A DNA stretch of 64,000 nt from an uncultured Sutterella sp. (GCA_905197905.1 CAJKAP010000008.1:53043-117042), one strand, 5' to 3'. Shown: positions 15,288 to 24,526, counted from the stretch's first letter. Notes: a model not told the origin generated them from the letters alone. Made by a program: numbers and translations.

Positions 15288-15429
15288 AGCACTCTACCTC
15301 AATGATTAAAAATCAAAAAACAATAAAAAAGGGGTACGTGTGATAGTGAGCTGCCCTCTCAAAGATAGTCCGTTATTGAGAATCATAGGACAGTCTTGGA
15401 AACTCAGCACAATCGGGTGGGGGATTTTC

Positions 15430-16071
15430 TTAGCACGCCTCAACGGCGTGTCGAATCGCTCGAACGATGGGGTCAATATCGGCTCGTTTGGTCTTCATCG
15501 ATGCCTGATTGACAATAAAGCGAGAAGAAATCGGTGAAATGGTCAAAACTTCTTTCATGTTGTTCGCACGAAGCGTTGCACCCGTGCTCACAAGGTCAAC
15601 AATGGCATCGGCTAAGCCCGCAATCGGGGCCAACTCCATCGAACCATAAAGTTTAATAAGGTCAACGTGCACACCCTGTGCAGCAAAGTAGTCGCGACTC
15701 CACTTCAAATATTTAGTCGCAATGCGCAAACGTGATCCACGACGCACGCTCTTTTCGTAGTCGAACCCTTCGGGTGCCGCAACGCACATACGACAACGAG
15801 CAATCTGCAAATCAATAGGCACATAAAGCCCCTCACCTCCGTGCTCGTAGAGTGTGTCCCACCCGACAATACCAAGGTCTGCCGCGCCATACTGTACATA
15901 AGTAGGTACGTCCGTCGCGCGGACCACCACAATACGGAGATCCTCGCGATTCGTCCCAATCATCAGCTTGCGAGACTCGGAGGGGTTTTCTAAGGGCACA
16001 ATACCCGCTGCGGCAAGAAAAGGCAAAGCCTCCTCAAAAATGCGTCCTTTAGATAGTGCTAGAGTGATCAA
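15430..16071 (-). CDS. hisG: ATP phosphoribosyltransferase HisG, short form
   Basis: HisG catalyses the first and feedback-regulated step of histidine synthesis. At 213 aa it is the short form without the C-terminal regulatory domain, so it should need the partner HisZ, which is not in this window. The VRATDVPTYVQYGAADLGIVGWDTL region and the PRPP-binding ADAIVDLVSTGATLRANNM are visible. Its ATG overlaps the murA stop by 4 nt, coupling histidine synthesis to the murA transcript. Confidence 0.96.
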   Translation of the reverse strand: MITLALSKGRIFEEALPFLAAAGIVPLENPSESRKLMIGTNREDLRIVVVRATDVPTYVQYGAADLGIVGWDTLYEHGGEGLYVPIDLQIARCRMCVAAPEGFDYEKSVRRGSRLRIATKYLKWSRDYFAAQGVHVDLIKLYGSMELAPIAGLADAIVDLVSTGATLRANNMKEVLTISPISSRFIVNQASMKTKRADIDPIVRAIRHAVEAC

Positions 16072-17321
16072 GAATGAATCCTCACTATATTCGCACCGAG
16101 TTGGCGAAGCTTGAGTTCCATCGACTCATAGCCACGATCCAAATGGTAGATGCGATCAACGATACTTTCACCTTCAGCTGCAAGAGCCGCCATCACCAAA
16201 GAAGCTGATGCACGAAGATCTGTTGCCATTATAGTAGCACCAGTTAACCGTTCTACGCCTTGGACAATTGCAGTAGGTCCTTCGATCTGGATCTGTGCTC
16301 CAAGTCTTAATAGCTCAGAAACATGCATAAAACGATTTTCAAAAATCGTCTCCGTGATACGAGCCGTTCCGTCTGCCAAACAATTGAGCGTCATAATCTG
16401 CGCTTGCATATCAGTGGGAAAGCCCGGATAAGGATCCGTGCGGACAGAGACCGCCTTCGGGCGTCCCTTCATCTGCACACGAACCCAGTCGTTGCCGATA
16501 TCGAGCTGTACGCCCGCTTCTTTAAGCTTATCGAGCACCGCGGTCATGTGAGTAGGCTCGCAGTGCGTTACCAACACATCACCTTGCGTGAGTGCTGCGG
16601 CCACAAAGAAGCTACCCGCTTCAATACGATCAGCCACAACTGTGTGCTCTGCGCCGTGCAATGTCTTCACCCCTTGAACACGAATTTCCGAAGAGCCTTC
16701 GCCTTCAATTTGAGCGCCCATCGCGCGCAAACACTTCGCTAAATCGATAACTTCAGGTTCTCGAGCCGCGTTGTCGATGATGGTTTCACCTTCGGCTAAC
16801 ACCGCTGCCATCAATAAATTTTCTGTCCCCGTCACCGTGACCATGTCCGTAAAAAGGCGAGTCCCCTGCAAGCGAGTGGCTGTTGCGTTGATATAACCGT
16901 GTTCAATTTCAACATTAGCGCCCAACTGACGCAAACCTTTGATGTGTTGATCAACTGGGCGAGCACCAATTGCACAGCCTCCTGGTAAACTCACCTCTGC
17001 GCTACCAAAACGCGCTACGAGTGGGCAAAGCGTCAGAATCGACGCACGCATCGTCTTCACTAACTCATATGGAGCCTTCGTGCTGGTGATGTTGCCAGCA
17101 TTCAAACGCACCGTGGTACCTTCACGCTCAACCTTGACGCCCATGCATTCAAGCAACTTGATCATGGTGCGCACATCAGAGAGATCTGGCACGTTATGCA
17201 AAACCAAGTCTTCTGCCGTTAAAAGTGACGCTGCTAAAATCGGCAAAGCGGCATTTTTGGCACCAGAGACACGAACCTCACCAACTAGGCGCTGGCCACC
17301 AATAATTTTGAGTTGTTCCAT
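16068..17321 (-). CDS. murA: UDP-N-acetylglucosamine 1-carboxyvinyltransferase MurA
   Basis: MurA commits UDP-GlcNAc to peptidoglycan synthesis by adding enolpyruvate. The start chosen is ATG 17321 (after AAGGAA), which gives 417 residues, the normal length; the longer reading frame overlaps mlaB. The catalytic loop LPGGCAIGARPVDQH carries C116, the cysteine that fosfomycin modifies, so this MurA should be fosfomycin-sensitive. K22 and N23 of the substrate motif VSGAKNAALPI are present. It is 7 bp after mlaB. The ibaG/bolA gene often found before murA is missing. Confidence 0.97.
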   Translation of the reverse strand: MEQLKIIGGQRLVGEVRVSGAKNAALPILAASLLTAEDLVLHNVPDLSDVRTMIKLLECMGVKVEREGTTVRLNAGNITSTKAPYELVKTMRASILTLCPLVARFGSAEVSLPGGCAIGARPVDQHIKGLRQLGANVEIEHGYINATATRLQGTRLFTDMVTVTGTENLLMAAVLAEGETIIDNAAREPEVIDLAKCLRAMGAQIEGEGSSEIRVQGVKTLHGAEHTVVADRIEAGSFFVAAALTQGDVLVTHCEPTHMTAVLDKLKEAGVQLDIGNDWVRVQMKGRPKAVSVRTDPYPGFPTDMQAQIMTLNCLADGTARITETIFENRFMHVSELLRLGAQIQIEGPTAIVQGVERLTGATIMATDLRASASLVMAALAAEGESIVDRIYHLDRGYESMELKLRQLGANIVRIHS

Positions 17322-17328
17322 AGATTCC

Positions 17329-17619
17329 TTACTCGCTTGATTGAGAGTTAGTTGACTGGAGCGTTTCGGAGAGAACGTCCTCCAACCCATAAAGCATTAC
17401 CAGTTCGTCGTAACTCTCTGGCAAGTTTTCACATTTAAGCGTCAAACCTAAAGTTTGTGCTTGACGCTTAGCATAAAGAAGCAAAGCCACGGCGGTGCTA
17501 TCGACGCGTTCAACTTGGCCGAAATCGAGCACAGTATCCCCTTGACGCAACGCTTCTGCTACGTCACGTTGCACTTCAGGGTACTCTTCAAACGTCAACT
17601 GCTTAACGATTAGTCGCAT
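17329..17619 (-). CDS. mlaB: STAS-domain lipid asymmetry protein MlaB
   Basis: A 96-residue STAS protein (QGDTVLDFGQVERVDSTAVALLLYAKRQAQTLG) that in the Mla system binds and stabilises the ATPase MlaF. The serine/threonine of VDSTAVALL is at the usual STAS position. Its place between mlaC and murA and in the mla operon supports the assignment. Confidence 0.9.
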   Translation of the reverse strand: MRLIVKQLTFEEYPEVQRDVAEALRQGDTVLDFGQVERVDSTAVALLLYAKRQAQTLGLTLKCENLPESYDELVMLYGLEDVLSETLQSTNSQSSE

Positions 17620-17634
17620 GCGTTGTCCTACTTC

Positions 17635-18264
17635 TTACTTTCCAGAGTTTTCTACGCGAGCTTTGAGTTCGCGAATGAGACCGTCGATGCCTTCCTGATT
17701 GAGCGTGCTACTAAATTGGCTACGGTAGTTTTCAACCATCCAAACACCTTCCACATTCACGTCGACGATCTTCCAGTCGCCCTGCTTATTGCGGTAGATA
17801 CGGTAATCCATGCCAATCGGATTTTGCGTAGCAGACTTCAACTGCGTGCGAATAACCATTTCATCCTGCACTTTGTTATTTCGCGTAGGCAGGAGCTCTG
17901 CCGTATGATCACCCACCTTGCTCAAAGCACCAGAGTAAACGCGAATCAACAACTCACGGAAGTTATCCTGTAAGGCCTGACGCTGTTCTGGAGTTGCCTG
18001 ACGCCACTTCGGACCCACGGTCATACGCGTCATCATCGTGAAGTCGACGTTAGGGAGAATCACCTCATCAACGAGCTTATTAATAGCTTTTAGCTCGCCT
18101 TTTTTGAGGGACTCATCGCTCTTGATACGGTCGAGCACTTGATTGCTCATCTGAAGGACCCACTGAAACGGATCTTCATCTTTGGCGTAAACCCAAGCTG
18201 GCAAAGCGACCGTTAACGTCAACGTGCCAACAGCTTTTAAGAGATCTCTACGAGTTGCAATCAT
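17635..18264 (-). CDS. mlaC: Phospholipid-binding periplasmic protein MlaC
   Basis: MlaC ferries phospholipids between MlaA-porin and the MlaFEDB complex. The N-terminus MIATRRDLLKAVGTLTLTVALPAWVYA has a twin-arginine-like motif (TRRDLLK), a hydrophobic stretch and a VYA cleavage site near residue 27, which suggests export by the Tat system rather than Sec. The mature part has the MlaC/Ttg2D fold motifs (VILPNVDFTMMTRMTVG, FRELLIRVYSGALSKV, YRIYRNKQGDWKIVDVNVEGV). 209 aa, normal. Confidence 0.95.
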   Translation of the reverse strand: MIATRRDLLKAVGTLTLTVALPAWVYAKDEDPFQWVLQMSNQVLDRIKSDESLKKGELKAINKLVDEVILPNVDFTMMTRMTVGPKWRQATPEQRQALQDNFRELLIRVYSGALSKVGDHTAELLPTRNNKVQDEMVIRTQLKSATQNPIGMDYRIYRNKQGDWKIVDVNVEGVWMVENYRSQFSSTLNQEGIDGLIRELKARVENSGK

Positions 18265-18306
18265 CTGTATTTTTCCTTTTATTTCGAGCCCACAAACTGA
18301 AGACTC

Positions 18307-19095
18307 TTATTCATCGTCATCAAGAACGAGCGGGGTTAAGCCCTTCAATTCGTCCTCAGCGGAAATTTTGTCTCCATGAACACCCTGTTCACGTAAGCGT
18401 CGATACGCGTCACGCACCGCTACGTATTCATCAATCGTGTTGGCGCGCATTTCATCAAATCCAGAATCAATGAGACTAGAACGAGCGTCAACTACTGTTA
18501 CAGCCGCCCATCCCAGCTTCGCGGGCCATTTACTATCACCCACAATGTGTTCATTAGAGAGCACATAGGTCATGGGATTGGTCACATAAGCCACAGGCCA
18601 ACTCCAAATATCTCGAGCGCCTGATGGTCCCAATAGAGGCAACACCAGATAGGGTCCAGGCCCCACACCCCAGGTAGCCAAAGTGCGACCAAAGTCTTCT
18701 TTGTGTTTATCCATGCCAATCCAGCTTGCTACGTCAAAAAGACCGCCAATCCCAAAGGTAGAGTTCACTAGGAAACGGAAGGCACTTTCGATCCCTGCAT
18801 TCACCTTGCCTTGCAAGAGATTATTGACGGCGTTGTTGGGCTCACCAACATTGTTCACAGCATTGGAAACACCCTCTTGAGCAAAATTAGGTGTGATAGC
18901 ACGGTAGCCTTTTGTCACAGGCAAAATAACCCACTCATCGACCTTCGTGTTGAATGCATAAATCTTACGATTCACGTTCTCATATGGATCGTCTGGGCTA
19001 GCCGTCTGCGTCTGCTGAGAAGATGTTGCGCACCCTGCGAGTAGAGAACAACTAATAAGACTAGCCGCCATCCATGCCGACAGTTTCCTTGTCAT
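18307..19095 (-). CDS. mlaA: Outer-membrane lipoprotein MlaA (VacJ)
   Basis: MlaA removes misplaced phospholipids from the outer leaflet. A lipoprotein signal is present (MTRKLSAWMAASLISCSLLAGCATSS, lipobox LLAGC with C22). The VacJ domain follows (DPYENVNRKIYAFN, GVSNAVNNVGEPNNAVNNLLQGK, FLVNSTFGIGGLFDVAS, DFGRTLATWGVGPGPYLVLPLLGPS), all highly conserved in the family. The tail after about residue 225 is charged and acidic. 262 aa. Confidence 0.96.
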   Translation of the reverse strand: MTRKLSAWMAASLISCSLLAGCATSSQQTQTASPDDPYENVNRKIYAFNTKVDEWVILPVTKGYRAITPNFAQEGVSNAVNNVGEPNNAVNNLLQGKVNAGIESAFRFLVNSTFGIGGLFDVASWIGMDKHKEDFGRTLATWGVGPGPYLVLPLLGPSGARDIWSWPVAYVTNPMTYVLSNEHIVGDSKWPAKLGWAAVTVVDARSSLIDSGFDEMRANTIDEYVAVRDAYRRLREQGVHGDKISAEDELKGLTPLVLDDDE

Positions 19096-19113
19096 TGCTG
19101 ACTCCTACCGTGA

Positions 19114-19584
19114 TTACTTGCCCGACTTTTCAGCCGTGTTGTACATAAATTGACTAATGAGGTTTTCTAAGACCACGGCGCTCTGCGTGCGCTTGATATG
19201 ATCCCCGTTTTTGAGGTTTTCTTCGTCCGCTCCTGGATCAATACCCACGTACTGCTCGCCCAAAAGACCAGCGGTCAAGATCTTGGCGGAGCTATCCGTG
19301 GGGAAGTTGTAGCGCGAATCCATATCCATCAACACCTGAGCCTGGAAGGTCTGAGAGTCAAAGGAAATAGCCTTCACACGACCAACAACAACGCCAGCCG
19401 ACTTAATAGCTGCGCGGGGTTTGAGACCGCCGATGTTATCGAAAGAAGCGGTGACTTCATAGGTCTTATTTCCAAAAGAAAAGCTTCCCAAGTTAGCGGC
19501 TTGTAGCGATAAAAAGAGTAGTGCCACAGCGCCTAAAACGATAAAAAGGCCTACAAAAAATTCTAACGAGCGATTCTTATCCAT
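19114..19584 (-). CDS. mlaD: MCE-domain protein MlaD
   Basis: MlaD forms the periplasmic hexameric ring of the MlaFEDB transporter. The protein has an N-terminal membrane anchor (FFVGLFIVLGAVALLFLSLQAA) and an MCE domain (YEVTASFDNIGGLKPRAAIKSAGVVVGRVKAISFD, LTAGLLGEQYVGIDPG). 156 aa, normal. It lies 15 bp after mlaE. Confidence 0.96.
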   Translation of the reverse strand: MDKNRSLEFFVGLFIVLGAVALLFLSLQAANLGSFSFGNKTYEVTASFDNIGGLKPRAAIKSAGVVVGRVKAISFDSQTFQAQVLMDMDSRYNFPTDSSAKILTAGLLGEQYVGIDPGADEENLKNGDHIKRTQSAVVLENLISQFMYNTAEKSGK

Positions 19585-19599
19585 TTTATTCGTTATTCC

Positions 19600-20379
19600 T
19601 TAGAACGTCGTAAACATCCCTGCTGTCATCATGAAGTCCAGGCCCAGCACTAGCATAGAGGAGAGCACCACTGTCGAGGTGGTTGCTCGCGAGACACCAT
19701 CTGGGGTCGGACGAGAGACATACCCATTAAAAAGAGAAATCAACACAACAGCGATACCAAAAACTACACTCTTGATAAAGCCATTACCAATATCGGTAAA
19801 CACGTCAATGGAGCTTTGCATCTGACTCCAGAACGCGCCATTATCTGTACCAATGAGCGCAACACCCACGAGCCAAGCGCCCAAAATGCCAACGGCGGAA
19901 AAAATCAAACTCAAGATCGGCATTGAAATGAAGGCGCCCCAGAAGCGCGGAGCTAAAACACGAGCCACAGGGTCAACACCCATCATTTCCATGGCGGCAA
20001 TCTGCTCGCCCGCGCGCATGAGCCCAATTTCAGCAGTAAGCGCTGTGCCAGCTCGCCCAGCGAAAAGAAGCGCCGTCACAACAGGACCCAGCTCTCGCAC
20101 CAAAGAAAGCGCAACCAAAACACCCAGTGCTTGTTCACTACCATAGCGCACTAGAGTGTAGTAACCTTGCAGCCCCAACACAAAGCCCACAAAGAGCCCT
20201 GAAACCGCAATAATCAAGAGCGAATAGTTCCCGATAAAGTTAATCTGGCGCACAATCTGCGCAAACGAGGCACGGTGCAAGCGCGCGAGCAAATGCACGG
20301 AGAAAAAACCAAAGCGACCAATGCGCCGAACAATACGTACTACGATCCGGCCGACCGCTACAAAAAAGTCGGTGATCAT
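19600..20379 (-). CDS. mlaE: ABC permease MlaE
   Basis: MlaE is the membrane permease of the phospholipid transporter. Hydrophobic segments and conserved PVVTALLFAGRAGTALTAEIGLMRAGEQIAAMEMMGVDPVARVLAPRFW are typical of the MlaE family. 259 aa. Its ATG overlaps the end of mlaF by 4 nt. Confidence 0.96.
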   Translation of the reverse strand: MITDFFVAVGRIVVRIVRRIGRFGFFSVHLLARLHRASFAQIVRQINFIGNYSLLIIAVSGLFVGFVLGLQGYYTLVRYGSEQALGVLVALSLVRELGPVVTALLFAGRAGTALTAEIGLMRAGEQIAAMEMMGVDPVARVLAPRFWGAFISMPILSLIFSAVGILGAWLVGVALIGTDNGAFWSQMQSSIDVFTDIGNGFIKSVVFGIAVVLISLFNGYVSRPTPDGVSRATTSTVVLSSMLVLGLDFMMTAGMFTTF

Positions 20380-21173
20380 GGGCGTACTCCAAAGTCTTCA
20401 TTGAGCTCTGCGGCAGGATAGTGGAATCGCACTGGTCCATCAGGCTGTCCTTCAATGAACTGCCGGACATAAGGATTCTTCGAGGTCATCAAGTCGGCGG
20501 GCGTTCCCTGCGCAATAATCTGTCGCGAATTCAGCATGTAGACATAGTCCGCGATATCAAAAGTTTCCTGCACATCATGGGTCACGATAATGGAGGTACA
20601 GTGAAGTGCATCGTTCAAACGACGAATTAAGCGCGCCGTCACGCCCATCGAAATGGGATCCAAACCAGCAAACGGTTCGTCATACATAATGAGAGACGGA
20701 TCAAGCGCAATCGCGCGAGCCAAGGCAACGCGACGCCCCATGCCACCTGAAATTTCAGAAGGCATCAAATTTGCAGCTCCACGCAAACCCACAGCGTTCA
20801 ATTTCATGAGAACTAAGTCGCGAATAGCTTCTTCATCGAGTTCGGTTTGTTCACGCAACGGGAAAGCTACATTATCGAACACCGACAAGTCAGTAAAGAG
20901 CGCACCGAATTGGAAAAGCATCCCAATTCGCTTTCTCAATCGATAAAGAGCCTTGTCGTTATCGGGATCGAGAACTTCACCATCAATTGTGACAGTGCCT
21001 GATAGCGGCATTAAAAGCCCACCAATCAGCTTCAAGATCGTAGTCTTACCCATGCCCGAGCCACCCATAATGGCTACAACTTGACCACGTCCAAATTTCA
21101 TGGTCACGTTTTCGAGAATAAGTCGACTCCCGTATCCAAACGTCAAGTTCTCTAAAGAGACGTAATTTTCCAT
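20376..21173 (-). CDS. mlaF: ABC transporter ATPase MlaF
   Basis: MlaF is the ATPase of the phospholipid transporter. Walker A is GGSGMGKT (residues 37-44), the signature is ISGGM (141-145), and Walker B ends with catalytic E166 in LIMYDEP. VTHDVQETFDIADYVYML carries the switch histidine. It is the first recognised mla gene, 43 bp after the thioesterase. 265 aa. Confidence 0.96.
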   Translation of the reverse strand: MENYVSLENLTFGYGSRLILENVTMKFGRGQVVAIMGGSGMGKTTILKLIGGLLMPLSGTVTIDGEVLDPDNDKALYRLRKRIGMLFQFGALFTDLSVFDNVAFPLREQTELDEEAIRDLVLMKLNAVGLRGAANLMPSEISGGMGRRVALARAIALDPSLIMYDEPFAGLDPISMGVTARLIRRLNDALHCTSIIVTHDVQETFDIADYVYMLNSRQIIAQGTPADLMTSKNPYVRQFIEGQPDGPVRFHYPAAELNEDFGVRP

Positions 21174-21216
21174 AGTTTCTTGTTATTTGGGTGGCACACT
21201 GAAGAGTCACACCTAC

Positions 21217-21693
21217 TTAAAGTCCTGCACTAGGCATGAAGCGCACAAGACGTTGAATGCCAAGCTCTGCCAAAAGCGGAGAATCCGAAGGAACGAGCTC
21301 GAAAGAATTGACCACGCCTTCGTGAATCGTCACAGGTTTACGCTGTACAAAATCAACGAAAACCCACTCCGTCGCTCCAACCATTAAGACTTCATCACCT
21401 CGTTTTAAAGCATAACGACGCAACGAAGAAAAACGTTTGAGACTCTGTACCCAAGTGTAAAGAACCAAATTATCTCCTAACAAGGCTGGGCGAAGGTATT
21501 CAATCCAGTGTTGTCTAGCCACCCAAGCGGAGTTAATTTTTTTCAACTCTTCAAAAGGCCATCCATTGTGTGCGGCATGGCAAATCGCTGCCTCTTCCAT
21601 CCAACGCAGATATTCCCGATTGTTGACGTGATCGAGCACGTCTATCGACTCGGGCTCCACATGGATATTAAGCTTATAAATCGCTTCCAACAT
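21217..21693 (-). CDS. Hotdog-fold acyl-CoA thioesterase (YbgC/4-HBT type)
   Basis: The 158-residue protein has the 4-hydroxybenzoyl-CoA thioesterase signature VLDHVNNREYLRWMEEA, with the catalytic aspartate and the helix that follows. Such enzymes hydrolyse short- or medium-chain acyl-CoA or acyl-ACP. The substrate cannot be read from sequence. It is the first gene of the run that continues with mlaF, so it may share the mla promoter and take part in envelope lipid homeostasis; this is inferred from position. Confidence 0.85.
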   Translation of the reverse strand: MLEAIYKLNIHVEPESIDVLDHVNNREYLRWMEEAAICHAAHNGWPFEELKKINSAWVARQHWIEYLRPALLGDNLVLYTWVQSLKRFSSLRRYALKRGDEVLMVGATEWVFVDFVQRKPVTIHEGVVNSFELVPSDSPLLAELGIQRLVRFMPSAGL

Positions 21694-22110
21694 GAGTATT
21701 GTTTTGAATTTCGTTTCGATTAACTTTGTTGTTTGTAACCTGACAAAAAAGATGCCCTTTTTTTCACCTCAAAGTGAGCATCGCCAGGACAAATATTCAC
21801 AATTTTTGTGAGGAGGCATTTTTCACCTATCCCCTTGAGATTGTGAACATTTTTTTCTCTTTTTTTTCTGAGAAAGTAGAAGAGCTATTGTACCTAAAGA
21901 GCATTTGATATTCCTCATTCGGACGAGTTCTTTTGTGCATCTTCTTGTCATTTGTCTCCCCCTCGACAGGAAAACGAGGAGAGGGCTTTCCCAGTCTATT
22001 AGGGACTTCGCTAGTAATTTGCAATATCTTCATTGCCCTTGCTCTACACAGACAGGAGCTAAGTCGTCTACAATCTGAAGATCTTAGGACTTGTAGCGTC
22101 CTTTTTTTGT
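21694..22110. promoter_or_regulatory. ponA: Intergenic region upstream of ponA and the thioesterase gene
   Basis: This 417-bp divergent gap has no gene I can support. A -10-like TACAAT (22069-22074) with TACACA (22045-22050) at an 18-bp spacer is the best plus-strand promoter for ponA. A small hairpin AGGAC/GTCCT (22086-22102) followed by a T7 run lies just before the reading frame and looks like a mini attenuator. CCTCG/CGAGG (21961-21965, 21975-21979) is another small stem. Confidence 0.45.
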
Positions 22111-24513
22111 TTGACTTTCTGCTCCAATACTTCTGTGGCTTCAACCAACAAAAATTCCAACGCATCTCGTCAGAAATCCACTGGATCTGGTATCTGGTTC
22201 TTCGTTAAGTGGGGTTTCTTGACCCTGTGCACGCTCGCCATCGCTGTAGCGCTTGTCGGAGTGATTACGTTTTCACTCATCTATCGCCGCCTCCCACCTG
22301 TGGATCAGCTTCAGGACTATCGTCCTAGCGTCCCCCTGCGCGTCTGGAGTGCAGACGGCAAATTGATCGGCGAATTTGGCGAAGAGCGCCGAGACTTCGT
22401 TCATCTGAAAGATGTGCCTGATTATGTGAAAAAAGCCATCTTAGCTGCTGAAGATGATGGCTTTTACGATCATCCTGGAATTGAAATATCAGGGATTGCG
22501 CGTGCCGCTATTGCGAACATCATCACAGGGCGTCGCGCTCAAGGTGGCTCGACTATTACTCAGCAAGTCGCCCGTAATTTCTTCCTGTCCTCAGAGCGCA
22601 CTTACAGCCGTAAGATCTATGAAATTGCGATGTCTTTCAAGATTGAAAAGACGCTCACCAAAGATGAAATTCTCACCATTTACTTGAACCAAATTTATTT
22701 AGGTCAGCGAGCTTACGGCTTCCAAAGTGCTGCAAAGACCTATTTTGGTCGTCCTTTGAGTGAAATTTCGATTGGTGAAGCCGCAACACTCGCTGGTCTG
22801 CCAGTGGCTCCATCTGCCTATAACCCAATTGTGAACCCAAGCCGCGCTCAGATGCGAAAAAACTACGTGTTGCGCCGCATGTATGAGTTGGGTTATATCG
22901 ATGAGGTAACCTATCAGGCTGAAAAAGCTGCGCCGATTCTCACTCGCCGCGCTCCGACGCCAGAAGAATTGCTCACCGATCCGACAATAGAGAACCCGAA
23001 CCGCGTTCCTGCTGCCTACGCTGCCGAAGTGGCACGTATGCTGGTCTACGATGTGTTTAAAGACGAAACCTACACGCGAGGGATTAATGTATACACAACG
23101 ATTGATTCTAAAGATCAAATCGCCGCCGTTGACGCTGTCCGTCGCAACTTGATTTCCTACGACCGTAAATACGGCTACCGTGGTCCCGAAGGCTTTGTGG
23201 ATATCGGCAATTTAGAAACACGCGCTAAGGCTATCAAGACCGCTTTGAGTAAAACAGCGAGCTCTCCGTTTATGGTACCTGCTGTGGTCATTGAAGCAAG
23301 TCCCAATAAACTGCATGTCGCGATTTCTCCAACAAGCGAAGTAACACTTGATGCAGATAGCTTGAAGTTTGGTCGTCGTTATCTTGGCAAAGGTGCGCAG
23401 AAAAACCCACTGATTCCTGGGTCTATTATCCGCATCATGCGTAACTCCAAGACGAATGAATGGACGCTCGCACAGGTTCCTCAGGTTGAATCCGCTTTTG
23501 TCGCCGCCGACTTTAATACAGGCGCCGTCAAAGCTTTGGTTGGGGGCTTTGACTTCAACCTCAACATGTTTAACCATGTCACGCAAGCCTGGCGTCAGCC
23601 TGGGTCCTCCTTCAAGCCCTTTGTTTATTCTGCGGCTTTAGAGAAGGGCTTTACACCTGCGACCATCATCAACGATGCTCCAATCAGTATCGATCCTAAA
23701 CTCACCGGGAATAAACTCTGGGAGCCAAAGAACTACGATGGTCGTTACGCTGGTCCTATGACCTTGCGTAATGCCTTGGAACGCTCGAAGAACTTGGTCT
23801 CCGTTCGTATTCTTCAGGCCATTACGCCTCAGTACGCCCAACAGTACATTCAAAAGTTTGGTTTCATGCCAGAAAAACACCCTGCTGTACTTCCGATGGC
23901 TTTAGGGGCCGGTAGCGTAACGCCATGGCAAATGGTCGGAGCTTACTCTGTTTTCGCTAATGGTGGCTACCGCGTGCAACCTTATTTGATTGACCGCGTT
24001 ACCGATGTGGACGGTCGCACTCTGATGAAAGCCACGAATCGCTCCGCGGGCGATGAAGCTATCCGTGTGATTTCGGATCGAAACGCCTACACGATGTACA
24101 GCCTCTTGCATAGCGTTGCCGTGCGCGGTACTGCAGCTCGTACAACAGCAATGCTCAAGCGCAAAGACTTAGCAGGGAAAACGGGAACGAGTAACGACGC
24201 GCATGATGCTTGGTTCTGCGGCATTGGCGGCAACTTAGTCGGGGTTTCTTGGTTGGGTTACGACACACCTAAGCCTCTCGGTTCTCGTGAAACGGGTGGC
24301 GGTTTAGCACTTCCGATTTGGGTGGAATTTATGAATACAGCCCTCAAGGGACAGCCTGACTATGTTCGTGTCCGTCCTAATAGCATCACGGAAACCAACG
24401 GAGAAGTCTTCTACAAGGAACCTATTGGTGGTGCTCCTCTCGGATTCTACGATGACGGGCAACAAACGTTTGACCAGTCAACGCACGACCTTATCCGAGA
24501 CCAGATCTTCTAA
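22111..24513 (+). CDS. ponA: Penicillin-binding protein 1A (glycosyltransferase/transpeptidase)
   Basis: This bifunctional peptidoglycan synthase is anchored by one membrane segment (residues about 29-57). The GT51 domain carries E114 in AAEDDGFYDHPG and the GGSTITQQVARN motif. The transpeptidase domain has the active serine S499 (SSFK, 499-502), SKN in ERSKNLV, and KTG (690-692). The start is uncertain: the open frame begins with TTG 22111, which has no clear ribosome site, and GTG 22135 is an alternative. The gene lies upstream of lptM and lysA, a typical betaproteobacterial order. Confidence 0.93.
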   Translation: MTFCSNTSVASTNKNSNASRQKSTGSGIWFFVKWGFLTLCTLAIAVALVGVITFSLIYRRLPPVDQLQDYRPSVPLRVWSADGKLIGEFGEERRDFVHLKDVPDYVKKAILAAEDDGFYDHPGIEISGIARAAIANIITGRRAQGGSTITQQVARNFFLSSERTYSRKIYEIAMSFKIEKTLTKDEILTIYLNQIYLGQRAYGFQSAAKTYFGRPLSEISIGEAATLAGLPVAPSAYNPIVNPSRAQMRKNYVLRRMYELGYIDEVTYQAEKAAPILTRRAPTPEELLTDPTIENPNRVPAAYAAEVARMLVYDVFKDETYTRGINVYTTIDSKDQIAAVDAVRRNLISYDRKYGYRGPEGFVDIGNLETRAKAIKTALSKTASSPFMVPAVVIEASPNKLHVAISPTSEVTLDADSLKFGRRYLGKGAQKNPLIPGSIIRIMRNSKTNEWTLAQVPQVESAFVAADFNTGAVKALVGGFDFNLNMFNHVTQAWRQPGSSFKPFVYSAALEKGFTPATIINDAPISIDPKLTGNKLWEPKNYDGRYAGPMTLRNALERSKNLVSVRILQAITPQYAQQYIQKFGFMPEKHPAVLPMALGAGSVTPWQMVGAYSVFANGGYRVQPYLIDRVTDVDGRTLMKATNRSAGDEAIRVISDRNAYTMYSLLHSVAVRGTAARTTAMLKRKDLAGKTGTSNDAHDAWFCGIGGNLVGVSWLGYDTPKPLGSRETGGGLALPIWVEFMNTALKGQPDYVRVRPNSITETNGEVFYKEPIGGAPLGFYDDGQQTFDQSTHDLIRDQIF

Positions 24514-24526
24514 CCAAGACCCCGTG

